The notes under the pieces are model-generated. The model saw nothing but the letters and a program-made list of their open reading frames with translations. It made no database searches and had not been told where the DNA came from. Positions 9,149 through 18,282 of a stretch of 64,000 bases of DNA are shown here, piece after piece. The position numbers and the translations under genes were made by a program. Numbering within the stretch: position 1 is the first letter of the stretch; every line of letters starts with the position of its first letter. This DNA is from Sphingomonas sp. 37zxx (GTDB lineage: Bacteria; Pseudomonadota; Alphaproteobacteria; Sphingomonadales; Sphingomonadaceae). The stretch spans positions 1 to 64,000 of the forward strand of contig NZ_JROH01000011.1 in the NCBI RefSeq assembly GCF_000786205.1, read 5' to 3'.

Positions 9149-9594
9149 TCCGCATCGGCGTGCAGACCGCGCCGATCGACCTGGCCGAAGCACTGGCCGG
9201 TGTCGAGGCCAGTATCGAGGCGGCGGGGATGGGGGGCATCGCCAGCTTTACCGGGCTGGTGCGCGCCGATGACGGGGTCGCCGCGCTGACGCTGGAACAT
9301 TATCCCGGCATGACCGAGGCGGCGTTGCAAGCGGTGGCCGAAGCAGCGGTCGCACGCTGGTCGCTGGGAGCGGTGACCATCCTGCACCGGGTGGGAACGA
9401 TGCGGCCGGGCGAACGAATCGTCTTCGTCGCCACCGCTGCCGCGCATCGGGCCGAGGCGCTGGCAGCGTGCAGCTATTGCATCGACCGGCTGAAGACCGA
9501 CGCGCCCTTCTGGAAGCGCGAGGCAACCCAGGCTGGCGATCGCTGGGTCGAGGCGCGTCCCGCCGACGCGAATGCGGCGCAGGACTGGGGCTGA
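9145..9594 (+). CDS. moaE: Molybdopterin synthase large subunit MoaE
   Basis: A 149-residue catalytic subunit of molybdopterin synthase. Recognisable blocks are GGIASFTGLVR near residue 32, LEHYPGM near 50, VGTMRPGERIVFVA near 90, and KTDAPFWKRE with its conserved lysines near 120. The start is a GTG overlapping the moaD stop by 4 nt. A strong bidirectional terminator follows at 9628-9660, closing the operon. Confidence 0.95.
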   Translation: MIRIGVQTAPIDLAEALAGVEASIEAAGMGGIASFTGLVRADDGVAALTLEHYPGMTEAALQAVAEAAVARWSLGAVTILHRVGTMRPGERIVFVATAAAHRAEALAACSYCIDRLKTDAPFWKREATQAGDRWVEARPADANAAQDWG

Positions 9595-9627
9595 ACCCGA
9601 AACGTCGTTGCTCGATTGCCCCAAATG

Positions 9628-9660
9628 AAAACGCCGCCGGGTTTCCCCGACGGCGTTTCG
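9628..9660. terminator. Bidirectional rho-independent terminator
   Basis: A hairpin with 13-bp arms (aaacgccgccggg against cccgacggcgttt, one mismatch) and a short TTTC loop lies between the convergent moaE and FAS1 genes. A-runs on the left and T-runs on the right let it work in both directions. Confidence 0.75.
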
Positions 9661-9679
9661 CAGTTCAGTGATCGGTCGA

Positions 9680-10294
9680 TCAGCTCAGCTTGGGAACGAC
9701 CACGCCGTTGACGACATGGACGACGCCGTTCGACTGGTTGACGTCGGGGACGGCGACATAGCTCTTGTTGCCGCTGACGTCGGTCAGTGCGATCGCCAGA
9801 CCTTCTTCGGTAACCTTTAGCGGGCTGCCCTCGACCGTGGTCAGCGTCGCGGTGCCGCCGCCGGCCTTCATCTGCTCCTTGAGCTGCGCCAGCGTCACCT
9901 TGCCTGGGACGACATGATAGGTCAGCACCTTGGCGAGGACCGCCTTGTTCTCGGGCTTCAGCAGCGTGTCTAGCGTGCCGGGCGCGAGCCGGGTGAAGGC
10001 TTCATTTTCGGGCGCGAATACGGTGAAGGGGCCGGTGCCCGACAGTGTTTCGACCAGGCCGGCGGCCTTCAAAGCGGTGACCAGCGTGGACAGATTGGGT
10101 GCGGCTGAGGCGTTTTCGACGATGGTCTTGGTCGCGATCATTTCCGCGCCGCCGACCTGCGGATTTGGCAAGGCTGCTGCGGTCGCAGGCATCGTCGTTG
10201 TCGTCGTGCCCGTCGTCGGCGTCGTGGTCTGCGCGATGGCGACGGACGACGTGGCGGCAAGCGCGGCTAGGGTGAGTGCTGACAAGCGAAGCAT
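9680..10294 (-). CDS. Secreted fasciclin (FAS1) domain protein
   Basis: A 204-residue exported protein with one FAS1 domain. The ATG at 10294 follows a GGAGA ribosome site and gives a signal peptide (MLRLSALTLAALAATSSV, cleavage near AIAQ); the longer open frame upstream overlaps oxyR and is discarded. After a threonine-rich linker the domain shows FTVFAPENEAF, LAKVLTYHVVPGKV and NGVVHVVNGVVVPKL, the hallmark H1 and H2 blocks. Bacterial FAS1 proteins act in surface adhesion or matrix interactions; the role here is not known. It lies downstream of oxyR on the same strand, 97 bp away. Confidence 0.9.
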   Translation of the reverse strand: MLRLSALTLAALAATSSVAIAQTTTPTTGTTTTTMPATAAALPNPQVGGAEMIATKTIVENASAAPNLSTLVTALKAAGLVETLSGTGPFTVFAPENEAFTRLAPGTLDTLLKPENKAVLAKVLTYHVVPGKVTLAQLKEQMKAGGGTATLTTVEGSPLKVTEEGLAIALTDVSGNKSYVAVPDVNQSNGVVHVVNGVVVPKLS

Positions 10295-10391
10295 CTGGTT
10301 CTCCAGTAATCTGAATAGAAATAAGCACATCGGCGGTCCGACACACATTATTAGGTACGCGCGAAAGGCCGATTCGGTTTCGTACCCGATA

Positions 10392-11312
10392 CTATTTCCT
10401 GGGATCGGCCGCCGGTGCATGGCTGCGCAGGACGTCGGCAAGCAGCCGAAAATCGCGCTCGCGCGGGCTGGCGCGCCGCCAGACCAGCGCGATCCGGCGG
10501 GAGGCGCGATCCGATTCAATTGCTCGGGCGACGATATGCGTGCCCTCGAGTATCCCGGCTTCGATCGCCATCGCGGGCAGCATCGTGACGCCCAGCCCGT
10601 TTTCGACCATCTGCACCATCGTGTGGAGCGACGTGCCCAGCATCGATGCCTTGCCGCGCAATTCGAGGTGCGAACATGCCGCCAGCGCATGATCCTTCAG
10701 GCAATGACCGTCCTCGAGCAGCAACAGCCGGGTTTCGTCAATGTCTTCGGCGACGATCGGGCCGTTGATGCCGCCGACATCGCCTTGCGGGAAGGCGACC
10801 AGCAGCCGATCGTCGAACAGCTCATCGACCTCGACGTCGCCGCAGGCATAGGGCAGGGCGAGCAGCACGCAATCGGTGCGCCCCTGTTGCAGCGCCTCGC
10901 ACGCCTGGCCGCTGGCTTCTTCGCGAAGATACAGCTTCAGGTCGGGATAATCGCTGCGCAGGCGCGGCAGGATTCGCGGTAGCATGAATGGGGCGATGGT
11001 GGGGATGACGCTCATCCGCATTTCGCCCGACAGCGGTCGCCCGGCGGCGCGGGCGATCTCACCCAGCTCATCGGCTTCGCGAAGGACGCGGTGCGCCTTT
11101 TCGACGATTCGTTCGCCTAGCGGCGTGAAACGCACCACCCGGCGGGTCCGCTCGACCAGCGTGACGCCGATCAGCGTCTCCAGCTCCCTAATACCCGCCG
11201 ACAAGGTCGACTGGGTGACGTTCGATGCCTCGGCAGCGCGACCGAAATGGCCGGCCTCGTGCAAGGCCACCAGATATTGAAGCTGTTTCAGGGTGGGGAG
11301 ATAAATGGTCAT
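10392..11312 (-). CDS. oxyR: LysR-type peroxide sensor OxyR
   Basis: A 306-residue LysR-family regulator. An N-terminal winged helix-turn-helix (GHFGRAAEASNVTQSTLSAG) precedes the effector domain. That domain has LEDGHCLKDHALAAC, placing cysteines at residues 204 and 213, nine apart as for the C199/C208 disulfide switch of E. coli OxyR. This makes a true peroxide sensor very likely, and it would control catalase and peroxidase genes elsewhere. The next gene on the same strand is the FAS1 protein, but the 97-bp gap does not prove co-transcription. Confidence 0.92.
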   Translation of the reverse strand: MTIYLPTLKQLQYLVALHEAGHFGRAAEASNVTQSTLSAGIRELETLIGVTLVERTRRVVRFTPLGERIVEKAHRVLREADELGEIARAAGRPLSGEMRMSVIPTIAPFMLPRILPRLRSDYPDLKLYLREEASGQACEALQQGRTDCVLLALPYACGDVEVDELFDDRLLVAFPQGDVGGINGPIVAEDIDETRLLLLEDGHCLKDHALAACSHLELRGKASMLGTSLHTMVQMVENGLGVTMLPAMAIEAGILEGTHIVARAIESDRASRRIALVWRRASPRERDFRLLADVLRSHAPAADPRK

Positions 11313-11368
11313 TGCTGCAACGCCACTTATGGCTTTGCTCGATCAGTTACCAGAGCGACGAAGCGGGC

Positions 11369-12139
11369 TTATCGCAGCGCCTGCACCAGGCTGAACACAC
11401 TGGTCGCGGTCAGCACCGCGCCGACCATCACCAGCAAGGTCTTGGTCGGCACGCGCTTGGCCACCAGCGCGCCGAACGGAGCCGCGATCACGCCGCCGAT
11501 CAACAGGCCGACGACCGCGGTGGTGAACGCCGCGAACCCCAGATTGGCAAGGAACGTGACCGAAATCGACACCGTGAGGAAAAACTCGACCGAATTGACC
11601 GTGCCGATCGTCATGCGTGGCTGCGCGCCCTGCACCAGCAGGTTCGACGTTACCACCGGACCCCAGCCGCCACCGCCCGCCGCGTCCAGAAAGCCGCCTG
11701 CCGCCGCGAGTGGCGAGACGAAGCGCGGATCGCGATGCGTGCGCGGCGGAAAGCGAAGCCCGCGCACCAGCAGATACACGCCTATCCCGGCGAGATAGGC
11801 CATGACGAACGGGCGGGTGACGCCAGCGTCGAGCGAACTCAGCAGATACGCTCCCGTCACCCCGCCGATCACGCCCGGGATCAACAGCCGCCAGAACAGC
11901 TTCCAATCGACATTCTTGTGCAGCGCATGGCTGATCCCCGAAACGCCGGTGGTGAAGCATTCGACCAGATGCACGCCCGCCGACGCGGTTGCAGGCGGCA
12001 CGCCGAGGACGCTGACCAGCAAGGTGCTGGAGATAACGCCGAACGCCATGCCCAGCGCGCCATCGACGATCTGCGCCGCCAGGCCGACCGCTATATAGGG
12101 CCATAAATCGGCGAAATCGAAAGCTTCCAGCATGCACAT
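11369..12139 (-). CDS. Sulfite exporter TauE/SafE family membrane protein
   Basis: A 256-residue inner-membrane protein with about seven or eight hydrophobic segments. The two half-repeats typical of TauE/SafE are visible, each with a glycine-rich turn (DGALGMAFGVISS in the N-half, AAGGGGWGPVVTSNLL in the C-half). The family exports sulfite, sulfoacetate or related sulfur anions. It is divergent from cysE, which fits a link with sulfur metabolism, but the substrate is inference. ATGs at 12139 and 12133 are both possible starts. Confidence 0.85.
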   Translation of the reverse strand: MCMLEAFDFADLWPYIAVGLAAQIVDGALGMAFGVISSTLLVSVLGVPPATASAGVHLVECFTTGVSGISHALHKNVDWKLFWRLLIPGVIGGVTGAYLLSSLDAGVTRPFVMAYLAGIGVYLLVRGLRFPPRTHRDPRFVSPLAAAGGFLDAAGGGGWGPVVTSNLLVQGAQPRMTIGTVNSVEFFLTVSISVTFLANLGFAAFTTAVVGLLIGGVIAAPFGALVAKRVPTKTLLVMVGAVLTATSVFSLVQALR

Positions 12140-12286
12140 CTTTCCAGCGAAGAGCGGCGGTCTTGCGCGATCCGATCAAACCCCACAAGACACATAGACT
12201 TTACCCCCGCCAAGGGCGATCGGGGGGTGTTCTGGTAATCGGTGCCACCACCCCTTAGATTACAGGCGTCGCAAGGGGACGCGCCG

Positions 12287-12967
12287 ATGTTTAGCAGCCT
12301 GAAAACCTATCTGGATTCGATTAGAGCGCGCGATCCCGCGCCGCGTTCGCGCGCCGAAATCCTGCTCTATCCGGGCGTTTGGGCGCTTGGCTATCATCGG
12401 ATCGCGCATGCCCTGTTCCGGCGGAATCTGTATTTCCTGGCCCGATTGGTCAATCACTGGTCACGCTGGATGACCGCGATCGACATCCATCCGGGCGCGA
12501 CGATCGGGCGGAATTTCTTCATCGATCATGGCTTTACCGTGATCGGCGAAACCGCGGTGATCGGCGATAATGTCACCATCTATCAGTGCGTGACGCTGGG
12601 CGGCACCAGCCCCGACAATGGCGTTGTCGGCAAACGTCACCCGACGCTGGCCGACGGGGTGATCGTGGGAGCGGGCGCGCAAGTGCTTGGCCCGATCACG
12701 GTCGGCGCGCGGGCGCGGGTGGGGGCGAATGCGGTGGTGACCAAGGATGTGCCCGAGGGGGCGACGATGGTCGGCATCCCGGCAAAGCCTACGCTGATCG
12801 GTGCCGGAACCTATCAAAAGCCGTTCATGCCCTATGGTACGCCATGCAGCGACATCGGCGATCCCGCAACGCAAAAGGTCGACGCGCTTCGCTGCGAACT
12901 CGAAACCCTCCGCAAGCGGCTCGATCTGCTGATCGACGAGGCAGAAGAGCGGCGCGATCGCGCGTGA
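12287..12967 (+). CDS. cysE: Serine O-acetyltransferase
   Basis: A 226-residue serine acetyltransferase of the short (EpsC-like) type, making O-acetylserine for cysteine synthesis. After a helical N-terminus a left-handed beta-helix of hexapeptide repeats starts near IHPGATIGRNFFIDHG; the DHG histidine and the GETAVIGDNVTIYQ and GTSPDNGVVGKRHPTL blocks are characteristic. ATG 12287 is chosen because upstream codons have no homologous look. A short C-terminal coiled segment follows the helix. Its stop overlaps the next gene by 4 nt (GTGA). Confidence 0.92.
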   Translation: MFSSLKTYLDSIRARDPAPRSRAEILLYPGVWALGYHRIAHALFRRNLYFLARLVNHWSRWMTAIDIHPGATIGRNFFIDHGFTVIGETAVIGDNVTIYQCVTLGGTSPDNGVVGKRHPTLADGVIVGAGAQVLGPITVGARARVGANAVVTKDVPEGATMVGIPAKPTLIGAGTYQKPFMPYGTPCSDIGDPATQKVDALRCELETLRKRLDLLIDEAEERRDRA

Positions 12968-13308
12968 GCGGCATCGTTCTGCCATTGCCGCTGAACGGTC
13001 AGCGGCCAAGCCAGATCGGTTTCGAGCGGGTCGAGCTCACGCGGATATTGGACCTGTACGGTCGGATGGTGGCAGCCGGGCATTGGCGCGATTATGCGAT
13101 TCAGTTGGGACGCGACGCGGCGGTGTTCGCGGCGTTTCGCCGGGCCGCCGAAAACCCCGAATTCCGCATCGAAAAACGCCCGGCGCATCGTAATCGCCAG
13201 GGGATGTGGGCGCTGTTGGGTGAGAACGGCACTGTGCTGAAGCGCGGTGCCGAATTGGGGCCGGTGCTCGCGCCGATCGAGCGCCGGCTGATGAAGCTGG
13301 TGGATTAA
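12964..13308 (+). CDS. DUF2794 family protein
   Basis: A 114-residue cytosolic protein with GTG start overlapping the cysE stop. The core ELTRILDLYGRMVAAGHWRDY and AVFAAFRRAAENPEFRIEKRP is the signature of DUF2794, a family largely confined to Alphaproteobacteria with no known function. Translational coupling to cysE is clear from the overlap. It converges on the SDR gene. Confidence 0.88.
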   Translation: MSGIVLPLPLNGQRPSQIGFERVELTRILDLYGRMVAAGHWRDYAIQLGRDAAVFAAFRRAAENPEFRIEKRPAHRNRQGMWALLGENGTVLKRGAELGPVLAPIERRLMKLVD

Positions 13309-13324
13309 CGCTTTGCGCGCGGCA

Positions 13325-14218
13325 TCAGCCGAGTTTGCGGAAAATCGCCTGTGCCTGCTCATTGCCCGATTGCGGCACGATTTCGCCGGTGCGATCGATG
13401 ATCGCCGACCAATTGGCCGCGATCCCTTCGGGTGACAGCGCCTCGCCCTGCAACCGGACGCCGGGCGTGAGCGTGATGTACGACGCCTGAAACACGCCGG
13501 CCCCCGCCCCGACGATCATGTTGGTCGGCGCATCCTCGGACACCAGGAACAGCGCGGCGGGCACGACCTTGTCGGGGCTGAACGCAGCAAAGGCTTCGGC
13601 GGGGAAGATGTCCTCGGTCATGCGCGTGCCCGCCGTCGGGGCCAGCGTGTTTACCCGGACATTATATTTGGCCCCTTCGAGATAGAGCGTCTTGGTAAGC
13701 CCCGCGAGGCCCAGCTTTGCCGCGCCATAATTGGCCTGGCCGAAATTGCCGAACAGGCCGGTCGACGAAGCGGTCATCAGAATACGGCCATATTGCTGGT
13801 CGCGCATCAGATCCCACACCGCCTTGGTGCAGATCGCTGATCCGATCAGATGGACCTGCACGACAAAGGCGAAATCCTCGTGCGACATCTTGGCAAAGCT
13901 TTTGTCGCGCAGGACGCCGGCATTGTTGATCAGGATATGGACCCCGCCGAACCGATCCCTTGCCTCGGCCACCATCGCTTCCATCGCCGGGGGATCGGTG
14001 ACGCTGCCCGAATTGGCGATCGCTTCGCCGCCCATCGCGGCGATCTCTGCGACGACTGCGGCAGCGGCATCCGAATGGCCCGATCCGTCGCGCGCACCGC
14101 CCAGATCATTGACCACCACTTTCGCGCCGCGCCGCGCCAGTTCGAGCGCATATTCGCGGCCCAATCCGCCACCGGCCCCGGTGACGATGGCGACGCGGCC
14201 GTCATAGCGAATGGTCAT
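13325..14218 (-). CDS. Short-chain dehydrogenase/reductase
   Basis: A 297-residue classical-type SDR similar to the dehydrogenase domain of multifunctional beta-oxidation enzymes (17-beta-HSD type 4 group). It has the TGAGGGLG nucleotide motif at about 12-19, NNAGVLRD near 95, and the catalytic Ser with Y-x3-K (NYGAAK) near 165. The extended C-terminus after residue 240 is typical of that subgroup. The ATG at 14218 starts directly at MTIRYDGRVAIVTG; the longer open frame is not conserved-looking. The substrate, perhaps a 3-hydroxyacyl-CoA, is inference. Confidence 0.88.
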   Translation of the reverse strand: MTIRYDGRVAIVTGAGGGLGREYALELARRGAKVVVNDLGGARDGSGHSDAAAAVVAEIAAMGGEAIANSGSVTDPPAMEAMVAEARDRFGGVHILINNAGVLRDKSFAKMSHEDFAFVVQVHLIGSAICTKAVWDLMRDQQYGRILMTASSTGLFGNFGQANYGAAKLGLAGLTKTLYLEGAKYNVRVNTLAPTAGTRMTEDIFPAEAFAAFSPDKVVPAALFLVSEDAPTNMIVGAGAGVFQASYITLTPGVRLQGEALSPEGIAANWSAIIDRTGEIVPQSGNEQAQAIFRKLG

Positions 14219-14337
14219 GGCAATGCTCTCCCGATATTTTGCAGCCACCCTAGCATGCGTGTGCCGATGAAAAAGGGCCGATGAAAAGGGGGCGCGGCAT
14301 CGCTGCCGCACCCCCCGATCGTCGCATCAATGCGCGA

Positions 14338-14661
14338 TCATTCGCCGCGATTGCGGCAACCGTCGGTCTGGCCGCGCTTGCAGACCGGATATTCGGCCTT
14401 TGGCGCGGGTGGCGGGAAGGCCTGGCTGGCGGGCATCGACGGCTGGACCCGGATGGTCGCACCGGCCTGCGCCGGACCAGACATTGGCGGCTGCGCTGGC
14501 ATGTACCCGCCGGGGCGCATCGACGGGTCGGCTGGCATCTGCTGGCTGGTCATCGGGGCATCGGCACCCGATGGCGGGGTGTTGCCCGAGGTGGTCGGCG
14601 ACGTCTGCGCGAAGGCGGCGGTGCTCAATGCCAGCGCGGCGGTCATTGCGAAGAATTTCAT
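14338..14661 (-). CDS. Small proline/methionine-rich secreted protein
   Basis: A 107-residue protein with an AGGAGA ribosome site and clear signal peptide (MKFFAMTAALALSTAAFAQ). The mature part is low-complexity, rich in Pro, Met, Ser and Thr, and ends in a short segment with two cysteines (YPVCKRGQTDGCRNRGE) that could form a disulfide or bind metal. I recognise no family. It lies downstream of phoB on the same strand, about 97 bp away. Confidence 0.75.
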   Translation of the reverse strand: MKFFAMTAALALSTAAFAQTSPTTSGNTPPSGADAPMTSQQMPADPSMRPGGYMPAQPPMSGPAQAGATIRVQPSMPASQAFPPPAPKAEYPVCKRGQTDGCRNRGE

Positions 14662-14758
14662 GCGGATTCTCCTGTTCGGAACCGAGGCGCGATACGATGC
14701 GCTGCCAGGGGAACGCGCTGGCCGGAGAATCTTTCCTTGGTCGCGGGAGAGAAGCCCC

Positions 14759-15451
14759 TCAGCTACCCGAATCGAGCGCGTAGCCCGCCGATCGCACGGT
14801 GCGGATGATGTCGGGGCGGTCGGTGCCGTTGATCGCCTTGCGAAGCCGGCGGATATGCACGTCGACCGTCCGGCTCTCGATGTCGCTGTCATGCCCCCAT
14901 ACCGCGTCGAGCAGCCGCTCGCGCGAAAAGACCCAGCCGGGGTGTTCGAGGAAATGCTTGAGCAGCCGGAACTCGGTGGGGCCAAGCGGCACGACTTCGC
15001 CGCCGCGGCGCACCTTGTGGCCGACGGTATCCATTTCGATGTCCGAATAGACGAGTTGTTCACCCGCCAGCGCGGGGCGGACCCGGCGAAGCACCGCGCC
15101 GACACGCGCGACGAGTTCGCGTGGGGAAAAGGGCTTGGTCACATAATCATCGGCACCGGTTTCGAGGCCGCGGACGCGATCTTCTTCCTCGCCGCGTGCG
15201 GTGAGCATGATGATCGGCACGTTGGCGGTCTCGGGCATCCGGCGCAGGCGGCGGCACACTTCGATGCCCGACAGCCCCTCGACCATCCAGTCGAGCAGCA
15301 CGATGTCGGGAGTCGCTTCCTTGGCGAGCAGCAACGCTTCCTCGCCATCGGGGGTCTGTTTGACCTCGAAATCCTCGCGCTTGAAATGCCAGGTCAGCAG
15401 TTCGGCGAGCGCGGCATCATCTTCGACCAGCAGCATCTTCACTCGTGCCAT
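14759..15451 (-). CDS. phoB: Phosphate regulon response regulator PhoB
   Basis: A 230-residue OmpR-family response regulator. The receiver domain holds the phosphoacceptor Asp54 (IVLLDWMVEG) with the acidic pair at 10-12 and the conserved Lys in VTKPFSP; the C-terminal winged helix has VVPLGPTEFRLLKHFLEHPG and VDVHIRRLRKAIN, as in PhoB. It is the last gene of the phoR-pst-phoU-phoB cluster and presumably the target of PhoR here. The ATG at 15451 is preferred over a TTG 15 bp upstream. Confidence 0.95.
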   Translation of the reverse strand: MARVKMLLVEDDAALAELLTWHFKREDFEVKQTPDGEEALLLAKEATPDIVLLDWMVEGLSGIEVCRRLRRMPETANVPIIMLTARGEEEDRVRGLETGADDYVTKPFSPRELVARVGAVLRRVRPALAGEQLVYSDIEMDTVGHKVRRGGEVVPLGPTEFRLLKHFLEHPGWVFSRERLLDAVWGHDSDIESRTVDVHIRRLRKAINGTDRPDIIRTVRSAGYALDSGS

Positions 15452-15462
15452 CGTCGCCACTT

Positions 15463-16152
15463 TCAATTGGCCGCAGTAGAGGGAATGCGTTCGCGTTCGC
15501 CCATCTGCTCGCCGGTTGCCGCGTAATACACCATTTCGGCAAGGTTCGTCGCCTGGTCGCCGATCCGCTCGAGGTTCTTGGCGACGAACAGCAGATGTGC
15601 GGCCTGTCCGATGCTGGCGGGGTTCTCCATCATGAAGGTGACGAGCGTGCGGAAGATCGAGTTATAGAAATCATCGACCGCACGGTCGCGCTCGCCGATC
15701 GACATCGCCTTTTCAATGTCACGGGCGGCGAAAGCGTCGAGCACGTCGTGCAGCATCTCGCTTGCGAGCCCCGCCATTGCGGGCAGCACCGACAGCGGTT
15801 CGATATGCCGATGCCCCTCGATGTCGGCGACCCGCTTGGCGATGTTCTTGGCATGGTCGCCCACGCGCTCGAGCGTGTTCGAGATTTTCATCGCCGCGAC
15901 GACTTCGCGCAGATCGTCGGCCATCGGCGCCCGCAGCGCGATCAACTGGACCGCCAGCCGCTCGACCTCATGCTCGAGCACGTCGATCTTTTTATCGCCC
16001 TCGATCACTTTTGCGGCGGCGACCAGGTCATGGCGCACCAGCGCCTCGATCGCGCCGCCGATCGCCTGTTCGGCAAGCCCGCCCATCTGTGCGATCAGCC
16101 CGCGCAATTGCCCCAATTCGTCGTCGAAAACCTTGACCGTATGTTCATTCAT
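15463..16152 (-). CDS. phoU: Phosphate signalling protein PhoU
   Basis: A 229-residue all-helical protein with two PhoU repeats, each with an E/D-rich metal-binding signature (EGDKKIDVLEHEVERLA, and GERDRAVDDFYNSIFRTL), and the family blocks NTLERVGDHAKNIA and LERIGDQATNLAE. It links the PstSCAB transporter to PhoR, keeping the kinase off when phosphate is plentiful. It lies 25 bp after pstB and 11 bp before phoB. Confidence 0.96.
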   Translation of the reverse strand: MNEHTVKVFDDELGQLRGLIAQMGGLAEQAIGGAIEALVRHDLVAAAKVIEGDKKIDVLEHEVERLAVQLIALRAPMADDLREVVAAMKISNTLERVGDHAKNIAKRVADIEGHRHIEPLSVLPAMAGLASEMLHDVLDAFAARDIEKAMSIGERDRAVDDFYNSIFRTLVTFMMENPASIGQAAHLLFVAKNLERIGDQATNLAEMVYYAATGEQMGERERIPSTAAN

Positions 16153-16177
16153 ATCGTTGTGCCTCGAGGCGAAAGGA

Positions 16178-16984
16178 TCAGCCGTATCGGCCAGTAATAT
16201 AGTCCTTGGTGCGTTCCTGGCGCGGGTTCGTGAAGATATCCGAGGTCACACCATATTCGACCAGATTGCCCAGATGGAAAAACGCCGTCCGCTGTGACAC
16301 GCGCGCCGCCTGCTGCATGTTGTGGGTGACGATCACAATCGCGTAGCGCCCGCGCAGTTCGTGGATCAGCTCCTCGATCTTGGCGGTGGCGATCGGATCG
16401 AGCGCGCTGCACGGCTCGTCCATCAGGATCACTTCGGGATCGACCGCGATCGCGCGCGCGATGCACAGCCGCTGCTGCTGGCCGCCCGACAGCGCGGTGC
16501 CTGAATCGGCGAGCCGGTCCTTTACCTCTTCCCACAGTCCGGCCCGGCGAAGCGAGCGTTCGACGACATGGTCGAGATCGGATTTCGACGGCGCGAGGCC
16601 GTGGATTCGCGGGCCATAGGCGACGTTTTCATAGATCGATTTGGGGAAGGGGTTTGGTTTCTGGAACACCATTCCCACCCGCGCGCGCAATTGCACCACG
16701 TCCATCGACGGCGAATAGATATTCTCGCCATCCAGGGTGATGTCGCCTTCGACCCGCGCGATCGGGATGGTGTCGTTCATCCGGTTGAGCGTTCGAAGGA
16801 AGGTCGACTTGCCACAGCCCGACGGGCCGATAAAGGCGGTGACATTGTCCATGTCGACGTCGATCGACACGCCCTTGATCGCGTGGGTTTTGCCATAGAA
16901 TACGTCGACGTTGCGCGCCGCCATCTTGATGGGACGGGCCGGCGCATGCGTGTCGGCAGCGGGTTTCACATGAACATCGGTCAT
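16178..16984 (-). CDS. pstB: Phosphate ABC transporter ATPase PstB
   Basis: A 268-residue ATPase of the high-affinity phosphate importer. Walker A (GPSGCGKST), the family block LRTLNRMND, the ABC signature [14 protein letters not shown] and Walker B ([13 protein letters not shown]) are all intact. Its ATG overlaps the pstA stop by 1 nt (TAATG). Confidence 0.97.
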   Translation of the reverse strand: MTDVHVKPAADTHAPARPIKMAARNVDVFYGKTHAIKGVSIDVDMDNVTAFIGPSGCGKSTFLRTLNRMNDTIPIARVEGDITLDGENIYSPSMDVVQLRARVGMVFQKPNPFPKSIYENVAYGPRIHGLAPSKSDLDHVVERSLRRAGLWEEVKDRLADSGTALSGGQQQRLCIARAIAVDPEVILMDEPCSALDPIATAKIEELIHELRGRYAIVIVTHNMQQAARVSQRTAFFHLGNLVEYGVTSDIFTNPRQERTKDYITGRYG

Positions 16985-18282
16985 TACCAGCGGGTCTCGA
17001 ATCGGTTGCGGAGATAGATGGCGAGGGCATTCATCGCGAGCAGGAACATCAACAGCACGATGATCGCCGCGCTCGTCTTTTCAACAAAGCCGCGGCTGAC
17101 CTGATCGGACCAGAGGAATATCTGCACCGGCAGCACCGTTGCCGGGCTGGTCAGGTCATCGGGTGCGGTCGAGATGAAGGCGCGCATGCCGATCATCAGC
17201 AGCGGCGCGGTTTCGCCCAGCGCGCGCGCCATGCCGATGATGGTGCCGGTGAGGATGCCGGGCAGCGCGAGCGGCAGGACGTGGTGGAACACCACCTGGA
17301 TACGGCTTGCACCGATGCCCAGCGCTGCGTCACGGATCGACGGCGGCACCGCCTTCACCGCGTTGCGCCCGGCGATGACGATGACGGGCATGATCATCAG
17401 CGCCAGCGTCACGCCGCCGACGATCGGCGCGGATCGCGGCATGTTGAAGGTGCCCAGGAATACCGCGAGGCCGAGCAGGCCGAAGATGATCGACGGCACC
17501 GCCGCCAAATTGTTGATCGACACCTCGATCAAGTCGGTCCAGCGATTGCGCGGGGCATATTCCTCGAGATAGATCGCCGACAGCACCCCGATCGGGAAGG
17601 CCAGGGCGAGCGTCACCAGCATCGTCAGGAACGATCCTTTCAGCGCGCCCCAGATGCCGACTGCGGTGGGATCGGTCGAATCCGCGCCGGTGAGGAAGGT
17701 CCAGTTGAAGCCGGTGGTCAGTGCGCCACGCTTGGTCAGCATCGCCGCTGCCGCTTCGGCTTCGGGAGTGGCGTCCTCGGTTGCGGCGGCATGGATGTTG
17801 CTGGCGGCGGGGACGGTGATCGTCGCCTGCCGGGTCAGCAGCGATGGATCGTCCTTCACCGCCTCGCGCACCGTTACCCAGGCGCTGTCCGAGATATAGC
17901 GTTCGCCCTCTTCGCCAAAGGCTTCGACGGCGGCGACGCCGACCGCATTTTGCAACCCGGCACCGGCGAGCGCCAGATCGGCCCCGCGCCGGCCAAGCTG
18001 TTCGGCGGTGACGTCGAGGTTCATCGCGGCGAAGTTCAGCGGCAGGCGAACTTCGGTGCGGCTAAAGCCCGCCAGGCCGTTCGACAGCATGGTCCACAGC
18101 AGGAATGCCAGAAACCCCGCCGAGATCGTGACGGCCCCAAGGCCGATCAGCCTGAAACGGCGTTCGGCGGCGTAGCGGCGGCGGATCCGGCGCTGCATCG
18201 ACTGGGTCTTCCAGTCGGTGGGCGCTCGCTCGGCGGGTTCGTGCCCCTGCGCGAGCGACTGGGCGACGAGGGTGCTAGTCAT
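16984..18282 (-). CDS. pstA: Phosphate ABC transporter permease PstA (long form)
   Basis: A 432-residue permease. The C-terminal ~270 residues hold the binding-protein-dependent transport domain with the EAA loop ([20 protein letters not shown]). The N-terminus carries a DUF3333-like extension: a basic stretch, one membrane segment near residue 55, then an acidic extracytoplasmic region to about 190. This long form is typical of alphaproteobacterial PstA. Its start overlaps pstC by 8 nt. Confidence 0.95.
   Translation of the reverse strand: MTSTLVAQSLAQGHEPAERAPTDWKTQSMQRRIRRRYAAERRFRLIGLGAVTISAGFLAFLLWTMLSNGLAGFSRTEVRLPLNFAAMNLDVTAEQLGRRGADLALAGAGLQNAVGVAAVEAFGEEGERYISDSAWVTVREAVKDDPSLLTRQATITVPAASNIHAAATEDATPEAEAAAAMLTKRGALTTGFNWTFLTGADSTDPTAVGIWGALKGSFLTMLVTLALAFPIGVLSAIYLEEYAPRNRWTDLIEVSINNLAAVPSIIFGLLGLAVFLGTFNMPRSAPIVGGVTLALMIMPVIVIAGRNAVKAVPPSIRDAALGIGASRIQVVFHHVLPLALPGILTGTIIGMARALGETAPLLMIGMRAFISTAPDDLTSPATVLPVQIFLWSDQVSRGFVEKTSAAIIVLLMFLLAMNALAIYLRNRFETRW

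Noticed and set aside
12140..12286. Riboswitch or attenuator before cysE
   Set aside because: A short C/G hairpin is present near 12205-12230 but no known sulfur or SAM riboswitch core was recognised.
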